From assembly GCA_947492575.1 (NCBI GenBank), contig CANLNK010000004.1, forward strand, positions 297,194 through 361,193: a stretch of DNA of 64,000 nt, given 5' to 3'. Each line of letters starts with the position of its first letter. Position 1 is the stretch's first letter. Shown here piece after piece: positions 47,635 to 57,516 of the stretch. The stretch is from an uncultured Thalassotalea sp. (GTDB taxonomy: Bacteria; Pseudomonadota; Gammaproteobacteria; Enterobacterales; Alteromonadaceae). The position numbers were made by a program, and so were the translations under genes. The notes beneath the pieces were generated by a model, which saw only the letters and a program-made list of their open reading frames with translations, did no database searches and had not been told where the DNA came from.

Positions 47635-49815
47635 ATGTACAAGAAACGAATATCAGCACTTGCATCAGCCAGTGCTGTATCACTCGCTTTGTTGACAACT
47701 GGTTGCTCTAAACAAGAACAATCAACCAGCACAGAAGCACCTGCGGCAGAGCAGGTAAAAGAGGAAACGGCTGCAGTTGAAAGCAATCCATTCTTTGAAC
47801 CGTGGAACACACCATTTTCTGCCCCACCTTTTGACATCATAAAAACTGAACACTTCTTGCCAGCATTCGAAAAAGCGATGAGCATGCATTTGGAAGAAGT
47901 TGATGCAATTGCCAATGCAGATAGCGTCCCTACCTTTGCCAATACGGTTGAGCAATTAGAACTATCAGGTGCCGAATTATCGCGTGTTGCGTATGTGTTT
48001 TTCAATTTAACAGGCACTGAATCAAACGACGAAATGCAAGCACTTCAGCGTGAAATTTCACCGAAACTGACTCGCCACAGCAACACTATTCAAATGAATG
48101 AAGCGCTGTTTAAACGCATTAAAGCCGTTCACGATAGCCGTAATGACAGTAACTTGAAAGCAGAGCAAATCAGACTCGTTGAGCGCTTATACAACGAAGC
48201 TGTGCGTTCAGGTGCAAACCTTGAAGGCGAAGATCGCGAGAAGTTTGCAAAAATCAATGAGCGTATATCTAGCCTTACGACAGAATTTGGCCAGAACATG
48301 CTAAACGACAGCCGTAACTTTAAGCTTGTGCTTGAAGAAGGCGACTTAGCGGGTATGTCTCAATCTATGATTGACGCAGCTGCCGCTAGTGCGAAAGCGC
48401 AAGGTATGGAAGGTAAGTACTTGATTACTCTACAACGTTCAAGCGTTGAGCCTTTCTTACAATTCTCAGACCGTCGCGACCTACGTGAAAAAGCGTTTAA
48501 AGGCTGGGCGTCACGTGGTGATAACGATAACGAATATGACAATAAAGCTAACGTAGAAGAAATCGTTAAGCTACGTTCAGAACGTGCGAAATTACTTGGT
48601 TACAAGCACCACTCTGACTACGTACTATCAAACACAATGGCATCTTCACCAGAAGCTGCGATGGACTTACTTATGAAAGTATGGACACCAGCGGTAGCCA
48701 AAGCAGAACAAGAAAAACAGTGGATTCTTGAGCTGATGAAAGAGCAAGGTGCAGATCACGAGTTTGCCGCTTGGGATTGGCGCTACTATGCAGAGAAAGT
48801 GCGTAAAGCTCGTTTTGATCTAGACCAAGGTGAAATTGCGCAATACTTCGAACTTAACAACATGATTGAAGCTAAGTTCTATGTAGCTAAGCAATTGTTT
48901 GGTTTAACTTTTACAGAGCGCACTGACATTCCTGTATATAACGATGTAGTAAGAGTTTGGGAAGTAAAAGACGCCAGTAATAACCCTATCGGCTTATTCT
49001 TCGGTGACTACTACGCACGTTCAACAAAACGTTCTGGTGCATGGATGAGTGCTTTCCGCACGCAGCAAAAGCTTGCCGGTGATATTAAGCCATTAATCAT
49101 CAACAACATGAACTTGAACCAACCTGCTGATGGCGAACCTACGCTTATGAGCTACTCGGACGCTGTTACATTGTTCCATGAGTTTGGTCATGCACTACAC
49201 GGTTTACTGTCAAACGTTACTTACCCAACACTAGCGGGTACAAGTGTATCTCGCGACTGGGTTGAATTCCCAGCGCAGTTATATGAACACTTCATTGCTC
49301 AGCCATACATGCTGAACAAATTCGCGCGTCATTACAAAACGAATGAGCCAATGCCAGAAGCATTAATTCAGCGTATTAAAGATGCGAGCACTTTCAACCA
49401 AGGTTTCGCAACAATTGAATACACAGCATCTGCGCTTGTTGATATGGCTTATCACAAAATGACTGAGGTTGACTCAATCGATGTTCGTGCTTTCGAAGAC
49501 AAGATTTTAGGTGATTACGGTAAGCCAGAAGAGATCATTATGCGCCACCGCAGTACGCACTTTGGTCATATCTTCGCGGGCGGTTACGACTCAGCTTACT
49601 ACGCTTACATGTGGTCTGAAATCTTAGACTCTGACGGTTTTAATGCCTTCGTTGAAGCAGGCAATATTTTCGACAAAGAAACGTCTCAAAAATTATACGA
49701 CTTCGTATTCAGTACAGGTGACACATTAAACTATGAAGAAGCTTATAAAGGCTTCCGTGGTCGTGCGCCAACAACTGACGCTTTGCTTGAAAACCGAGGC
49801 TTTAAAACTGAATAA
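47635..49815 (+). CDS. M3 family metallopeptidase (Dcp-like), lipoprotein
   Basis: 726 residues. Lipoprotein signal with lipobox LLTTGC (Cys at 24) followed by an acidic/Ala linker, so it is probably anchored in the periplasm. Catalytic zinc motif HEFGHALHG (HEFGH at 515-519) and downstream Glu in FNQGFATIEYTAS-type segment; C-terminal HIFAGGYDSAYYAYMWSEI is typical of peptidyl-dipeptidase Dcp and oligopeptidase A. Cleaves short peptides; the lipoprotein form is the usual one in marine Alteromonadales, as far as I know. The ribosome site CTAAGGAA is 5 bases upstream. Confidence 0.92.
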   Translation: MYKKRISALASASAVSLALLTTGCSKQEQSTSTEAPAAEQVKEETAAVESNPFFEPWNTPFSAPPFDIIKTEHFLPAFEKAMSMHLEEVDAIANADSVPTFANTVEQLELSGAELSRVAYVFFNLTGTESNDEMQALQREISPKLTRHSNTIQMNEALFKRIKAVHDSRNDSNLKAEQIRLVERLYNEAVRSGANLEGEDREKFAKINERISSLTTEFGQNMLNDSRNFKLVLEEGDLAGMSQSMIDAAAASAKAQGMEGKYLITLQRSSVEPFLQFSDRRDLREKAFKGWASRGDNDNEYDNKANVEEIVKLRSERAKLLGYKHHSDYVLSNTMASSPEAAMDLLMKVWTPAVAKAEQEKQWILELMKEQGADHEFAAWDWRYYAEKVRKARFDLDQGEIAQYFELNNMIEAKFYVAKQLFGLTFTERTDIPVYNDVVRVWEVKDASNNPIGLFFGDYYARSTKRSGAWMSAFRTQQKLAGDIKPLIINNMNLNQPADGEPTLMSYSDAVTLFHEFGHALHGLLSNVTYPTLAGTSVSRDWVEFPAQLYEHFIAQPYMLNKFARHYKTNEPMPEALIQRIKDASTFNQGFATIEYTASALVDMAYHKMTEVDSIDVRAFEDKILGDYGKPEEIIMRHRSTHFGHIFAGGYDSAYYAYMWSEILDSDGFNAFVEAGNIFDKETSQKLYDFVFSTGDTLNYEEAYKGFRGRAPTTDALLENRGFKTE

Positions 49816-49879
49816 TTGTTTATTCATTTAGTTTAAGAGATGTAGCCTTATAGAATGATCTCTTTAAACTTGCTTATTA

Positions 49880-49909
49880 AAAATGCCGCTTTCATAAGCG
49901 GCATTTTTT
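49880..49909. terminator. Bidirectional terminator between the M3 peptidase and tmcA
   Basis: AAAATGCCGCTT and AAGCGGCATTTT pair perfectly around a 4-6 nt loop with a T-run. It serves the convergent peptidase and tmcA genes. Confidence 0.9.
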
Positions 49910-49922
49910 TAGCTTATAGCTA

Positions 49923-52079
49923 TTAGTCGTTAGTATCTTTTATCAAACACTGAAAATGCTGGTACAACGCCTTTTTACCTGAAATACCAAAGTCCTGACA
50001 TACCTGCTTATCTGTTTTCAGCATAAGCGCCTTTGCAATTAGCGGCAGGAGCGGCTCTATGTTTTCAGTATTTATCCGTATTCTCAACCACAACCTAATC
50101 GCATCACGAGCCATGCTATACAAAGAACCATTTTGAGTAAAAGCGGCAAGTTTTTGATGTTGTCGCTCAGTTAGCTCTTGTCTGAACTTTGTTGGTGTAC
50201 TGGCTAGTAGTAGGGCAACAAGTCGATAATCAAGCAACTTGAACTCGTCACTAAGCCACATACAAAAAGCATCATAAAATTCGCTAGCTGAAAACTCAGA
50301 CAATGCAGTCGCTTTCGCACTAAGTGGCTTTAAGAGTAAAAGCGAGTGCTCGCCACTTGACGCATCAGGGCTAAAACCTAACTTTACTGGCAGAAACCCA
50401 CTGGTAAGCCAGAAATTCGTAACACTAAATGATGCAGCGAAGCTAGTGGCGACTGCGTCATATGCAAAGGAAGCGGCATGTCTCTTCACCTGTTCGAGTA
50501 GTGCTGTTCCATAACCATGTCCTTGTAACTCTGGGTGGATCGCTATTCTCATTACGCGGCAATATCGCAAGCTTATTGCCGACGCTATTTGCAACTGCTG
50601 AGAGAGTGCTTGCGGTACCATATGTCCTTTGACTCGACGCTGGCCGTTTAGCACACCTTGCGCTAATTCTTCATCCTGTATGCCCTCTTCGGCCAATAAG
50701 GCGACTCCTATCAATTGCTCGCCACTGAACTGCGCAATAACAGAGATTGCAGAATCATCAAGTAGTAACTTCAAATCACTGGGTTTAGTTTGGTAGTGCG
50801 CAGTCACTAGAATCGCAAGCAATGGTTTTAACAATTTATCATTGTCAGCAAGTGCCTGCCCTGACAATGTCTGATAGATCACATTTTCTATTGCCGCTAC
50901 ACCAGTTAGCTCAGGAAGTTCTGCATCAAGTAGGCAGGTATCAAACAAAAATTGTTCAAGAGGATCATTCTGAGCCCAGCGAATTGGTTGATTTATATGT
51001 AGCTGCGATAACTTTTTAAAGCGACGCTTTAATAGAGGAAGAAATTTATTTGTAAACCCCTTACCAGCCCCCTCATAGCCATAAATCGTGCTCGCAAATA
51101 ACAACTTTGCGTAATGCTCGCTGAGCTTGTCGAGCAAATACACAGGTATTCCCGCCGCTTCATCAATGATGAGTAAATCAGCTTTTGGTTGCTCACGTAC
51201 AATACCGTCTATCGGTACAAACTCAATTTGGTGATCGCGCCAAAAAAAGCAATCTGACTGTCGTACTGCATCACTTAGGCGCTCGGCTAATGCTGTAAAA
51301 AATACGCCCAGTGCCATCCGATGCGGAGCACTAACGACAACGCGGATTGGAACCTCACTTGCAATAAGTAACTTACTGAGCGCTAACGCCAGCGTTGATG
51401 ACTTACCACGACCTCTATCAGCGGTCAGCACGACAGATGAGCGCTGCGCAGGCTTCTCCAAGCTTTTTACTATGGTACTGATAGCATCTTGCTGCTCTTG
51501 TGTCGCACCATCTACCTTTAACCAATCTCCACCAAGAGCTGAGGACTTTTCGCTGCAGCCACTTTTTTTAGCATCAGCGACTACCATCTCACTGGATGGA
51601 ATATCATCTGCTGCCAATTCAATTAAGTCGCTTTCACCTGCGCCTTTTTCATCTATGTCTTTTTCGCTAATGAGTAAAACATCATCGTGAGAAGCGATAT
51701 GCCTTTTCAGATACCTGTAAAAGTGACTGTTAGTAAAAGATTGTGTATCAGGTAACCAGATATAACATGTCCCCCCCGCAACTACTGTTCCCGACAATGC
51801 AGACAGCGCATCAAGATTAAAGCCACTATCGGCAAATAACAGGGTTCTATTCTCGGTGCCTAAGTGGTGACGATAGTTTTTATAGCTCAAGGATTCAAAC
51901 GGTAACGTTTGATCACTAAACACCAAATCAATAGCGCTAACGTCAAGGCATTCAACCCTGCTCAACCACGACGATAACCACTGAAATGAGCCTTCCAAGA
52001 AAATCGTACTTCGGTGTTGCTTTGTGACTAACTGATGTTTATAGCTTGTTAATTTTGTTGGAGTTATTACATCAGTCAT
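49923..52079 (-). CDS. tmcA: tRNA(Met) cytidine acetyltransferase TmcA
   Basis: Makes N4-acetylcytidine at the wobble base of elongator tRNA-Met using acetyl-CoA and ATP/GTP. 718 residues (E. coli 671). Order: DUF1726-like N terminus, RecD-like helicase core with Walker A TADRGRGKSSTLALAL and Walker B LLIIDEAAGIPVYLL, GNAT acetyltransferase with AIHPELQGHGYGTALL, and a C-terminal tRNA-binding part. Single gene, convergent with the M3 peptidase and divergent from the nap operon. Confidence 0.95.
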   Translation of the reverse strand: MTDVITPTKLTSYKHQLVTKQHRSTIFLEGSFQWLSSWLSRVECLDVSAIDLVFSDQTLPFESLSYKNYRHHLGTENRTLLFADSGFNLDALSALSGTVVAGGTCYIWLPDTQSFTNSHFYRYLKRHIASHDDVLLISEKDIDEKGAGESDLIELAADDIPSSEMVVADAKKSGCSEKSSALGGDWLKVDGATQEQQDAISTIVKSLEKPAQRSSVVLTADRGRGKSSTLALALSKLLIASEVPIRVVVSAPHRMALGVFFTALAERLSDAVRQSDCFFWRDHQIEFVPIDGIVREQPKADLLIIDEAAGIPVYLLDKLSEHYAKLLFASTIYGYEGAGKGFTNKFLPLLKRRFKKLSQLHINQPIRWAQNDPLEQFLFDTCLLDAELPELTGVAAIENVIYQTLSGQALADNDKLLKPLLAILVTAHYQTKPSDLKLLLDDSAISVIAQFSGEQLIGVALLAEEGIQDEELAQGVLNGQRRVKGHMVPQALSQQLQIASAISLRYCRVMRIAIHPELQGHGYGTALLEQVKRHAASFAYDAVATSFAASFSVTNFWLTSGFLPVKLGFSPDASSGEHSLLLLKPLSAKATALSEFSASEFYDAFCMWLSDEFKLLDYRLVALLLASTPTKFRQELTERQHQKLAAFTQNGSLYSMARDAIRLWLRIRINTENIEPLLPLIAKALMLKTDKQVCQDFGISGKKALYQHFQCLIKDTND

Positions 52080-52290
52080 ATCGGAGAATTAATTATCTGA
52101 GTAAATTTACGTGAATAACTCATATTCTAATCTAAACTTAAGGGAAAAAACGAATTTACTCGTATCGCGAACACCGACGCAAATATTAGACGTAAATAAT
52201 ACAAACATCAGTGGCCGTATCGCAGTCTATATCAGGGCGATCTATTGATAGATTAACAAAGGACAATGTTCTTGTATCAGGGCGACAAAA

Positions 52291-52449
52291 ATGAAGACGG
52301 AAAACAGCGAACAAGAGAAAATGTATGAGAGAAACATTTTTATATTCATTACAGTGTTTCTCGGTCCTATCCTAGCGACCATTATTGTTGGGAGTTATGG
52401 TTTTATCGTTTGGATAAACCAAATTCTGACAGGCCCGCCAACGTCCTAA
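52291..52449 (+). CDS. napE: NapE, small membrane protein of the nitrate reductase operon
   Basis: 52 residues: charged N terminus (MKTENSEQEKMYERN) and one TM (FIFITVFLGPILATIIVGSY) ending GFIVWINQILTGPPTS. The FLxPILA-VGxYGFxVW pattern and GPP ending are typical of NapE. AGGG lies 8 bases before the ATG. First gene of napEFDABC; the role of NapE in nitrate reduction is not known. Confidence 0.9.
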   Translation: MKTENSEQEKMYERNIFIFITVFLGPILATIIVGSYGFIVWINQILTGPPTS

Positions 52450-52481
52450 CGCCAGCTTAGCTAACTTAATTAGGCATCCTC

Positions 52482-53063
52482 ATGTCAGTGCTTGAAAGCC
52501 CAGCTCGCAGAAAATTACTGAGAGGCAGTATCGCGTCTTATGATACTGCACCTACTGCTGCGCCTTTACGACTTCCATGGGTGATTAGCGAACAAGCCTT
52601 CGTTGAAGGATGCACTCAATGTAATCGCTGCGTAGAGCAATGTGAAACGAAGGTGATAAAGCGTGATAAAGCGGGATTTCCATTCGTCGATTTTAGCAAC
52701 GATGAATGCACTTTCTGTGGTCAATGCGAAACCGTATGTGAGCAACCTCTTTTTAAACCCACATCCGATCGAGCAAACAAAAAGCCTTGGTCTCACCAGA
52801 TTTCAATTGAAACGACATGCCTTACGAACAAAGGCGTTTTTTGCCAAAGCTGCCAAGATGTCTGTGACAGTAGAGCTATTACCTTTAGCTATTCACAGAC
52901 AGGTGTGCCGAAACCCTCACTTGATACAGATTTATGTACGCAGTGTGGCGCATGCGTTAGCACATGCCCTACTTCAGCAATTTCGTTCAAGCAGAATGCA
53001 GAGAGCTTAGTTGAAAACAACTCGATTCTAAACAACCAAAACCAATACCCAGGGAAGCGATAA
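52482..53063 (+). CDS. napF: Ferredoxin-type protein NapF
   Basis: Cytoplasmic Fe-S protein that interacts with NapA and probably helps its cofactor maturation. 193 residues with four Cys clusters: CTQCNRCVEQC, CTFCGQCETVC, CQSCQDVC (with the preceding Cys in TTCLTNKGVF), CTQCGACVSTCPTS. The N terminus SPARRKLLRGSI is the usual NapF start. 32 bases after napE, 2 bases before napD. Confidence 0.96.
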   Translation: MSVLESPARRKLLRGSIASYDTAPTAAPLRLPWVISEQAFVEGCTQCNRCVEQCETKVIKRDKAGFPFVDFSNDECTFCGQCETVCEQPLFKPTSDRANKKPWSHQISIETTCLTNKGVFCQSCQDVCDSRAITFSYSQTGVPKPSLDTDLCTQCGACVSTCPTSAISFKQNAESLVENNSILNNQNQYPGKR

Positions 53064-53065
53064 TA

Positions 53066-53350
53066 ATGACAACAACAAATCAAGAATATCACGTCGCGAG
53101 TTTTGTCGCGCAAGCACCTCCTAATCATACCTCAGCGTTGAGTGAATTGATTAATCAGTTTAAGGGGGCAGAGGTGCATGGTTGCAGCGAAGAAGGAAAA
53201 ATCGTTTTTACTGTTGAAGCCGATACCCAAAAAGGGATTGCTCAAATTATTGAAAAAATACACCTAACCGACGAGTTTTTTAGTATTTCGCCGGTTTACC
53301 ACCAATGTCTAAACGAAGCTGAGCACGTTGAGCTCACACAGGTAAACTAA
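53066..53350 (+). CDS. napD: NapD chaperone
   Basis: Small cytoplasmic chaperone that binds the NapA twin-arginine signal peptide and delays export until cofactor insertion. 94 residues: EYHVASFVAQAPPNHTSALS, GAEVHGCSEEGKIVFTVEAD, and an end of acidic residues. Typical alpha/beta ferredoxin-like pattern of the family. Directly between napF and napA. Confidence 0.93.
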   Translation: MTTTNQEYHVASFVAQAPPNHTSALSELINQFKGAEVHGCSEEGKIVFTVEADTQKGIAQIIEKIHLTDEFFSISPVYHQCLNEAEHVELTQVN

Positions 53351-53362
53351 CAGGTGAATGAT

Positions 53363-55858
53363 ATGAATATTAACCGTCGAGATTTTATTAAGGCCAATGC
53401 GGTTGCAGCCGCGGCGTCAGTTGCAGGTATCAGCGTGCCTGTACAAGCATCCAATTTAATCACCGCCAGTGAACTCACCAAAATAAAATGGGATAAAGCG
53501 GCGTGCCGTTTTTGTGGCACAGGTTGCGGTATCAATGTCGGTGTTATGGATGGCAAAGTAGTTGCCACCCATGGCGATATAAAATCGCCGGTTAACAAGG
53601 GGCTCAATTGCGTAAAGGGCTATTTTTTGTCGAAAATCATGTACGGCAAGGATCGCTTAACAACCCCAATGTTGCGTATGAAGAATGGTCATTATGACAA
53701 AGAAGGCGACTTTACCCCGATATCTTGGGAGCAAGCTTTCGATATCATGGAGCAAAAAGCCAAAGAAACATTAAGGAACGTTGGCCCAACAGGGTTGGGC
53801 ATGTTTGGCTCTGGTCAATGGACGATACATGAAGGTTATGCCGCAGCCAAACTTATGAAAGCAGGCTTTCGTTCAAATAACATCGACCCGAACGCTCGCC
53901 ACTGTATGGCCTCGGCTGTTGTTGGCTTTATGCGGACATTTGGTATCGATGAACCTATGGGGTGCTATGACGATATAGAAGCGACCGATGCGATGGTGCT
54001 TTGGGGTTCGAATATGGCAGAAATGCACCCTATTCTATGGACCCGAATCACCGATAGAAGATTAAGTGCAAAGCATGTCAAAGTTGCTGTGCTCTCTACA
54101 TTCCAACACAGAAGCTTTGATTTAGCTGACAACGGAATGATTTTCGAGCCTCAAACTGATTTGGCAATATTAAACTTCATTGCCAACTACATTATCGAAA
54201 ACGATAAGGTAAACAAAGATTTTGTTAACAAGCACACCCGTTTTGCCATGGGTAATACAGATATTGGCTATGGTTTACGACCCGACCACCCACTTGAAAA
54301 AAGAGCCAAGAACGCAGCCAAAGCAGGTGGTTCGAGTTCAATTGACTTTGACGAATATGCGAAGTTTGTGAGCACCTATACGCTTGATTACGTTTCTCAA
54401 CTATCTCATGTACCAAAGCAGAACCTCATTGATTTAGCCGAACTATACGCCGATCCAAATCGCAAAGTGTGCTCTTTCTGGACCATGGGCTTCAACCAAC
54501 ATACACGCGGTGTTTGGGCAAATAACTTGGTATACAACATCCATTTATTAACCGGCAAAATATCGACGCCTGGTAATAGTCCATTTTCACTCACGGGCCA
54601 ACCATCAGCCTGTGGCACCGCGCGTGAAGTCGGCACTTTTTCTCACCGCTTGCCAGCAGATATGGTTGTCGACAACGCTAAACACCGCGAAATCTCGGAA
54701 AATAAGTGGAAGTTACCGAAAGACACCATTCCACCAGAACCTGGCTATCACGCGGTATTACAAAACCGTATGCTGAAAGATGGCAAGCTTAATTTTTATT
54801 GGGTGCAATGCAATAACAATATGCAAGCGGCAGCTAACATTAACCAAGAAGGTTATCCTGGCTATCGTAATCCGAAAAACTTCATCGTTGTCTCAGACCC
54901 TTACCCCACGGTTACTGCACAAGCCGCAGATTTAATTCTGCCAACTGCAATGTGGGTAGAAAAAGAAGGGGCCTATGGTAACGCAGAGCGAAGAACCCAA
55001 GCTTGGTATCAAATGGTTGAAGCGCCTGAAGGTGCAAAATCTGATCTTTGGCAGCTGGTTGAGTTTTCGAAACGCTTCAAAGTCGAGGAAGTTTGGGACA
55101 AAGAGATTCTAGACAAGAACCCAGAGTACAAAGGGAAAACTCTATTTGAAGTACTTTATGCCAACGGACAGGTTAACAAATATTCATTAGATGAAATTCC
55201 CGAGGACAGACTAAATCACGAATCTCGTGACTTTGGATTCTATCTGCAAAAAGGGTTGTTTGAAGAATATGCAAGTTTCGGTCGTGGCAAAGCGCATGAC
55301 CTCGCACCTTACGAACGATACCACCAAGAGCGCGGTCTTCGTTGGCCAGTAGTCGATGGCAAAGAGACTTTGTGGCGATTCAAAGAAGGCTACGATCCAT
55401 ACGTAACACCAGGTACTGATTTTGAGTTCTATGGCCACCCAGATGGCAAAGCTGTTATTTTCGCTCTGCCTTATGAGCCGCCAGCAGAAGTGCCAGATAG
55501 AACTTACGATTTGTGGCTTTCAACTGGTAGAGTGCTCGAGCATTGGCACTCAGGCTCCATGACTCGTCGCGTTGAAGAACTTCATAAATCAATGCCTAAC
55601 GCTTTAGTTTACTTGCACCCTGAGGACGCCAAAGATCGCAATTTACGTCGCGGTGATGCGGTAAAAATTATCTCCCGCCGAGGCGAAGTAGAAACCCGAG
55701 TTGAAACACGAGGTCGAAACAAGCCACCAAAAGGTTTGGTTTATATGCCTTGGTTTGACGCTAGCAGACTCGTCAACAAAGTTACCTTAGATGCGACAGA
55801 CCCACTATCTAAAGAAACAGATTTCAAGAAATGTGCTGTGCGCATCGAAAAAGTTTAA
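53363..55858 (+). CDS. napA: Periplasmic nitrate reductase catalytic subunit NapA
   Basis: Mo-bis-MGD enzyme reducing nitrate to nitrite in the periplasm. ATG 53363 chosen ([14 protein letters not shown]); a GTG at 53354 adds three codons. 831 residues (E. coli 828). Twin-arginine signal [16 protein letters not shown], 4Fe-4S cysteines CRFCGTGC and [11 protein letters not shown], Mo-ligand Cys in [15 protein letters not shown]-terminal molybdopterin dinucleotide domain [17 protein letters not shown]. Export by Tat with NapD. Confidence 0.98.
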   Translation: MNINRRDFIKANAVAAAASVAGISVPVQASNLITASELTKIKWDKAACRFCGTGCGINVGVMDGKVVATHGDIKSPVNKGLNCVKGYFLSKIMYGKDRLTTPMLRMKNGHYDKEGDFTPISWEQAFDIMEQKAKETLRNVGPTGLGMFGSGQWTIHEGYAAAKLMKAGFRSNNIDPNARHCMASAVVGFMRTFGIDEPMGCYDDIEATDAMVLWGSNMAEMHPILWTRITDRRLSAKHVKVAVLSTFQHRSFDLADNGMIFEPQTDLAILNFIANYIIENDKVNKDFVNKHTRFAMGNTDIGYGLRPDHPLEKRAKNAAKAGGSSSIDFDEYAKFVSTYTLDYVSQLSHVPKQNLIDLAELYADPNRKVCSFWTMGFNQHTRGVWANNLVYNIHLLTGKISTPGNSPFSLTGQPSACGTAREVGTFSHRLPADMVVDNAKHREISENKWKLPKDTIPPEPGYHAVLQNRMLKDGKLNFYWVQCNNNMQAAANINQEGYPGYRNPKNFIVVSDPYPTVTAQAADLILPTAMWVEKEGAYGNAERRTQAWYQMVEAPEGAKSDLWQLVEFSKRFKVEEVWDKEILDKNPEYKGKTLFEVLYANGQVNKYSLDEIPEDRLNHESRDFGFYLQKGLFEEYASFGRGKAHDLAPYERYHQERGLRWPVVDGKETLWRFKEGYDPYVTPGTDFEFYGHPDGKAVIFALPYEPPAEVPDRTYDLWLSTGRVLEHWHSGSMTRRVEELHKSMPNALVYLHPEDAKDRNLRRGDAVKIISRRGEVETRVETRGRNKPPKGLVYMPWFDASRLVNKVTLDATDPLSKETDFKKCAVRIEKV

Positions 55859-55868
55859 GGGGCAACGA

Positions 55869-56345
55869 ATGAAATACTTATTAACGACTTGTTTCGCCTT
55901 ATTATTATGCTCGCCAATGGCTATGCAGTCGGTGTCGGCTAACGATGAAAAGACTAACATTGCTACTCTACGAAACCATACACCAATTGAAGGACAACAA
56001 CCTACAAAAAGCATTCCAAAAGTCATTAACAATGACAAAGTACAAATGCGTAATTACCCCATGCAACCACCGCTGATTCCTCATACGATTCGCGGTTACG
56101 AGGTTAACCTCAATAGCAATAAGTGCATGGCATGCCATAGCCGACAACGTACTGCCGAGTCGCTAGCGCCTATGGTGAGCGTCACCCATTACATGGATCG
56201 AGAAGGCAACTTTTTAGCAGAGCTTTCCCCAAGAAGGTATTTTTGTAACCAATGCCATGTAAATCAGACGGAGTCCAAACCGTTAGTGGAAAACTCTTTT
56301 GTCGATATGCACAAGCTAATGAAACAGAAGTCTCAGCAGCAATAG
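55869..56345 (+). CDS. napB: Diheme cytochrome c NapB
   Basis: Electron-transfer subunit of NapA. ATG 55869 with AAGGGG 6 bases upstream gives 158 residues; the longer frame overlaps napA. Signal peptide MKYLLTTCFALLLCSPMA..., heme motifs CMACH (86-90) and CNQCH (126-130), and distal His candidates in PPLIPHTIRG and VSVTHYMDREGN. Follows napA by 10 bases. Confidence 0.96.
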   Translation: MKYLLTTCFALLLCSPMAMQSVSANDEKTNIATLRNHTPIEGQQPTKSIPKVINNDKVQMRNYPMQPPLIPHTIRGYEVNLNSNKCMACHSRQRTAESLAPMVSVTHYMDREGNFLAELSPRRYFCNQCHVNQTESKPLVENSFVDMHKLMKQKSQQQ

Positions 56346-56354
56346 GGAGCAAGC

Positions 56355-56942
56355 ATGAAAAAAATGTTGCTAAAAGCATGGTATACCATGCGAAGACCCA
56401 GCGTACACTATAGCCTAGGCTTCCTAGTGCTTGGTGGTTTTGTCGCTGGTATCATCTTTTGGGGCGGATTCAATACCGCTCTTGAAGCGACCAATACTGA
56501 AGCGTTCTGCATCAGTTGTCACGAAATGCAAGATAACGTTTACCAAGAAGTACAGCCAACGATTCACTTCACTAATCGATCCGGCGTGCGTGCAACCTGC
56601 CCTGATTGTCATGTACCGCACGAATGGACGAACAAGATTGCGCGTAAAATGAAGGCGTCTAAAGAAGTCTGGGGCAAAATATTTGGCACCATCAATACTC
56701 GAGAGAAGTTCTTAGCGAATCGAAAACGATTGGCTGAACACGAATGGGCGCGCTTAAAAGCAAACGACTCCTTAGAATGCCGAAATTGTCACAATTTCGA
56801 CTATATGGATTTTACCGCACAAAGCGATAGAGCTGCTGCAATGCACTCCACCTCGCTCGCTAGTGGGGAAAAAACCTGTATCGACTGTCACAAGGGGATT
56901 GCGCACCAACTACCTAATATGGATAGCGTAGAAGGCTGGTAG
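56355..56942 (+). CDS. napC: Tetraheme cytochrome c quinol dehydrogenase NapC
   Basis: NapC/NirT family, oxidises membrane quinol and passes electrons to NapB-NapA. 195 residues: one N-terminal TM ([20 protein letters not shown]) and four heme motifs CISCH (52-56), CPDCH (82-86), CRNCH (142-146), CIDCH (175-179). No napG or napH is present in this operon, so NapC is the evident quinol oxidase partner. Last gene of napEFDABC. Confidence 0.96.
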   Translation: MKKMLLKAWYTMRRPSVHYSLGFLVLGGFVAGIIFWGGFNTALEATNTEAFCISCHEMQDNVYQEVQPTIHFTNRSGVRATCPDCHVPHEWTNKIARKMKASKEVWGKIFGTINTREKFLANRKRLAEHEWARLKANDSLECRNCHNFDYMDFTAQSDRAAAMHSTSLASGEKTCIDCHKGIAHQLPNMDSVEGW

Positions 56943-57206
56943 CCAAATTAAAACCTAGCTTCCAAAAACTCCGTATAAAGTAAAAATGGCAATAAAGTAT
57001 ATTTGAAAAAATAAGCTTTGTTGCCTATGTTCAAATTATCAACAGCATCCAATTATCTACTTAGCCGCTGCAATGACATGACACCGGCCTGTCAGAAAGA
57101 TGTAATGGAAACCCCTGTTGCAACACCTAAATTGATTAAGTAACCGTTTATTCCGTAGTCGATTGACAAGATATGTTTGTATTGAAGTACTAAAGAAGGA
57201 GCGATC

Positions 57207-57386
57207 ATGCCTTATCGTAACACTGATAATTTAGTAGAGAAGAAAGACACTCAAGATTACGACAAAGATTTAGCGAACAATGAAGAAAGCATTAAAAACT
57301 CAAAAATTCGTAAGCGGATTGATGAGTTGCTAGAGAAAAAGCGCTTGAAAGAATTGCTTGATGACTCTGACGACTGGGATGTTTAG
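57207..57386 (+). CDS. Small charged protein, PA3496-like
   Basis: 59 residues: MPYRNTDNLVEKKDTQDYDK at the start and IRKRIDELLEKKRLKELLDD near the end. AAGGAG is 7 bases before the ATG. The basic-acidic helical C terminus resembles the PA3496-family putative envelope integrity proteins, which have no known activity. It sits alone between napC and the M20 peptidase gene. Confidence 0.65.
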   Translation: MPYRNTDNLVEKKDTQDYDKDLANNEESIKNSKIRKRIDELLEKKRLKELLDDSDDWDV

Positions 57387-57516
57387 CCTCCCCAAATTCT
57401 ATACAAATTACGCAGCCTCCTCCCTCTACCCATAAGTTTATTAAAAATAGAGCAATTACTATTAGAAAACTTTGTGCTCTTACAGTAAGGTTATCTTTCC
57501 GATAACAACAAAAAAC

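Noticed and set aside
52245..52259. FNR box TTGAT-N4-... ahead of napE
   Set aside because: Only the left half fits; the right half TAACA departs from ATCAA too far to claim.
57027..57143. 38-codon ORF (MFKLSTASNYLLSRC...) between napC and the PA3496-like gene
   Set aside because: No ribosome site and no family recognised; the frame could be chance in an AT-rich gap.
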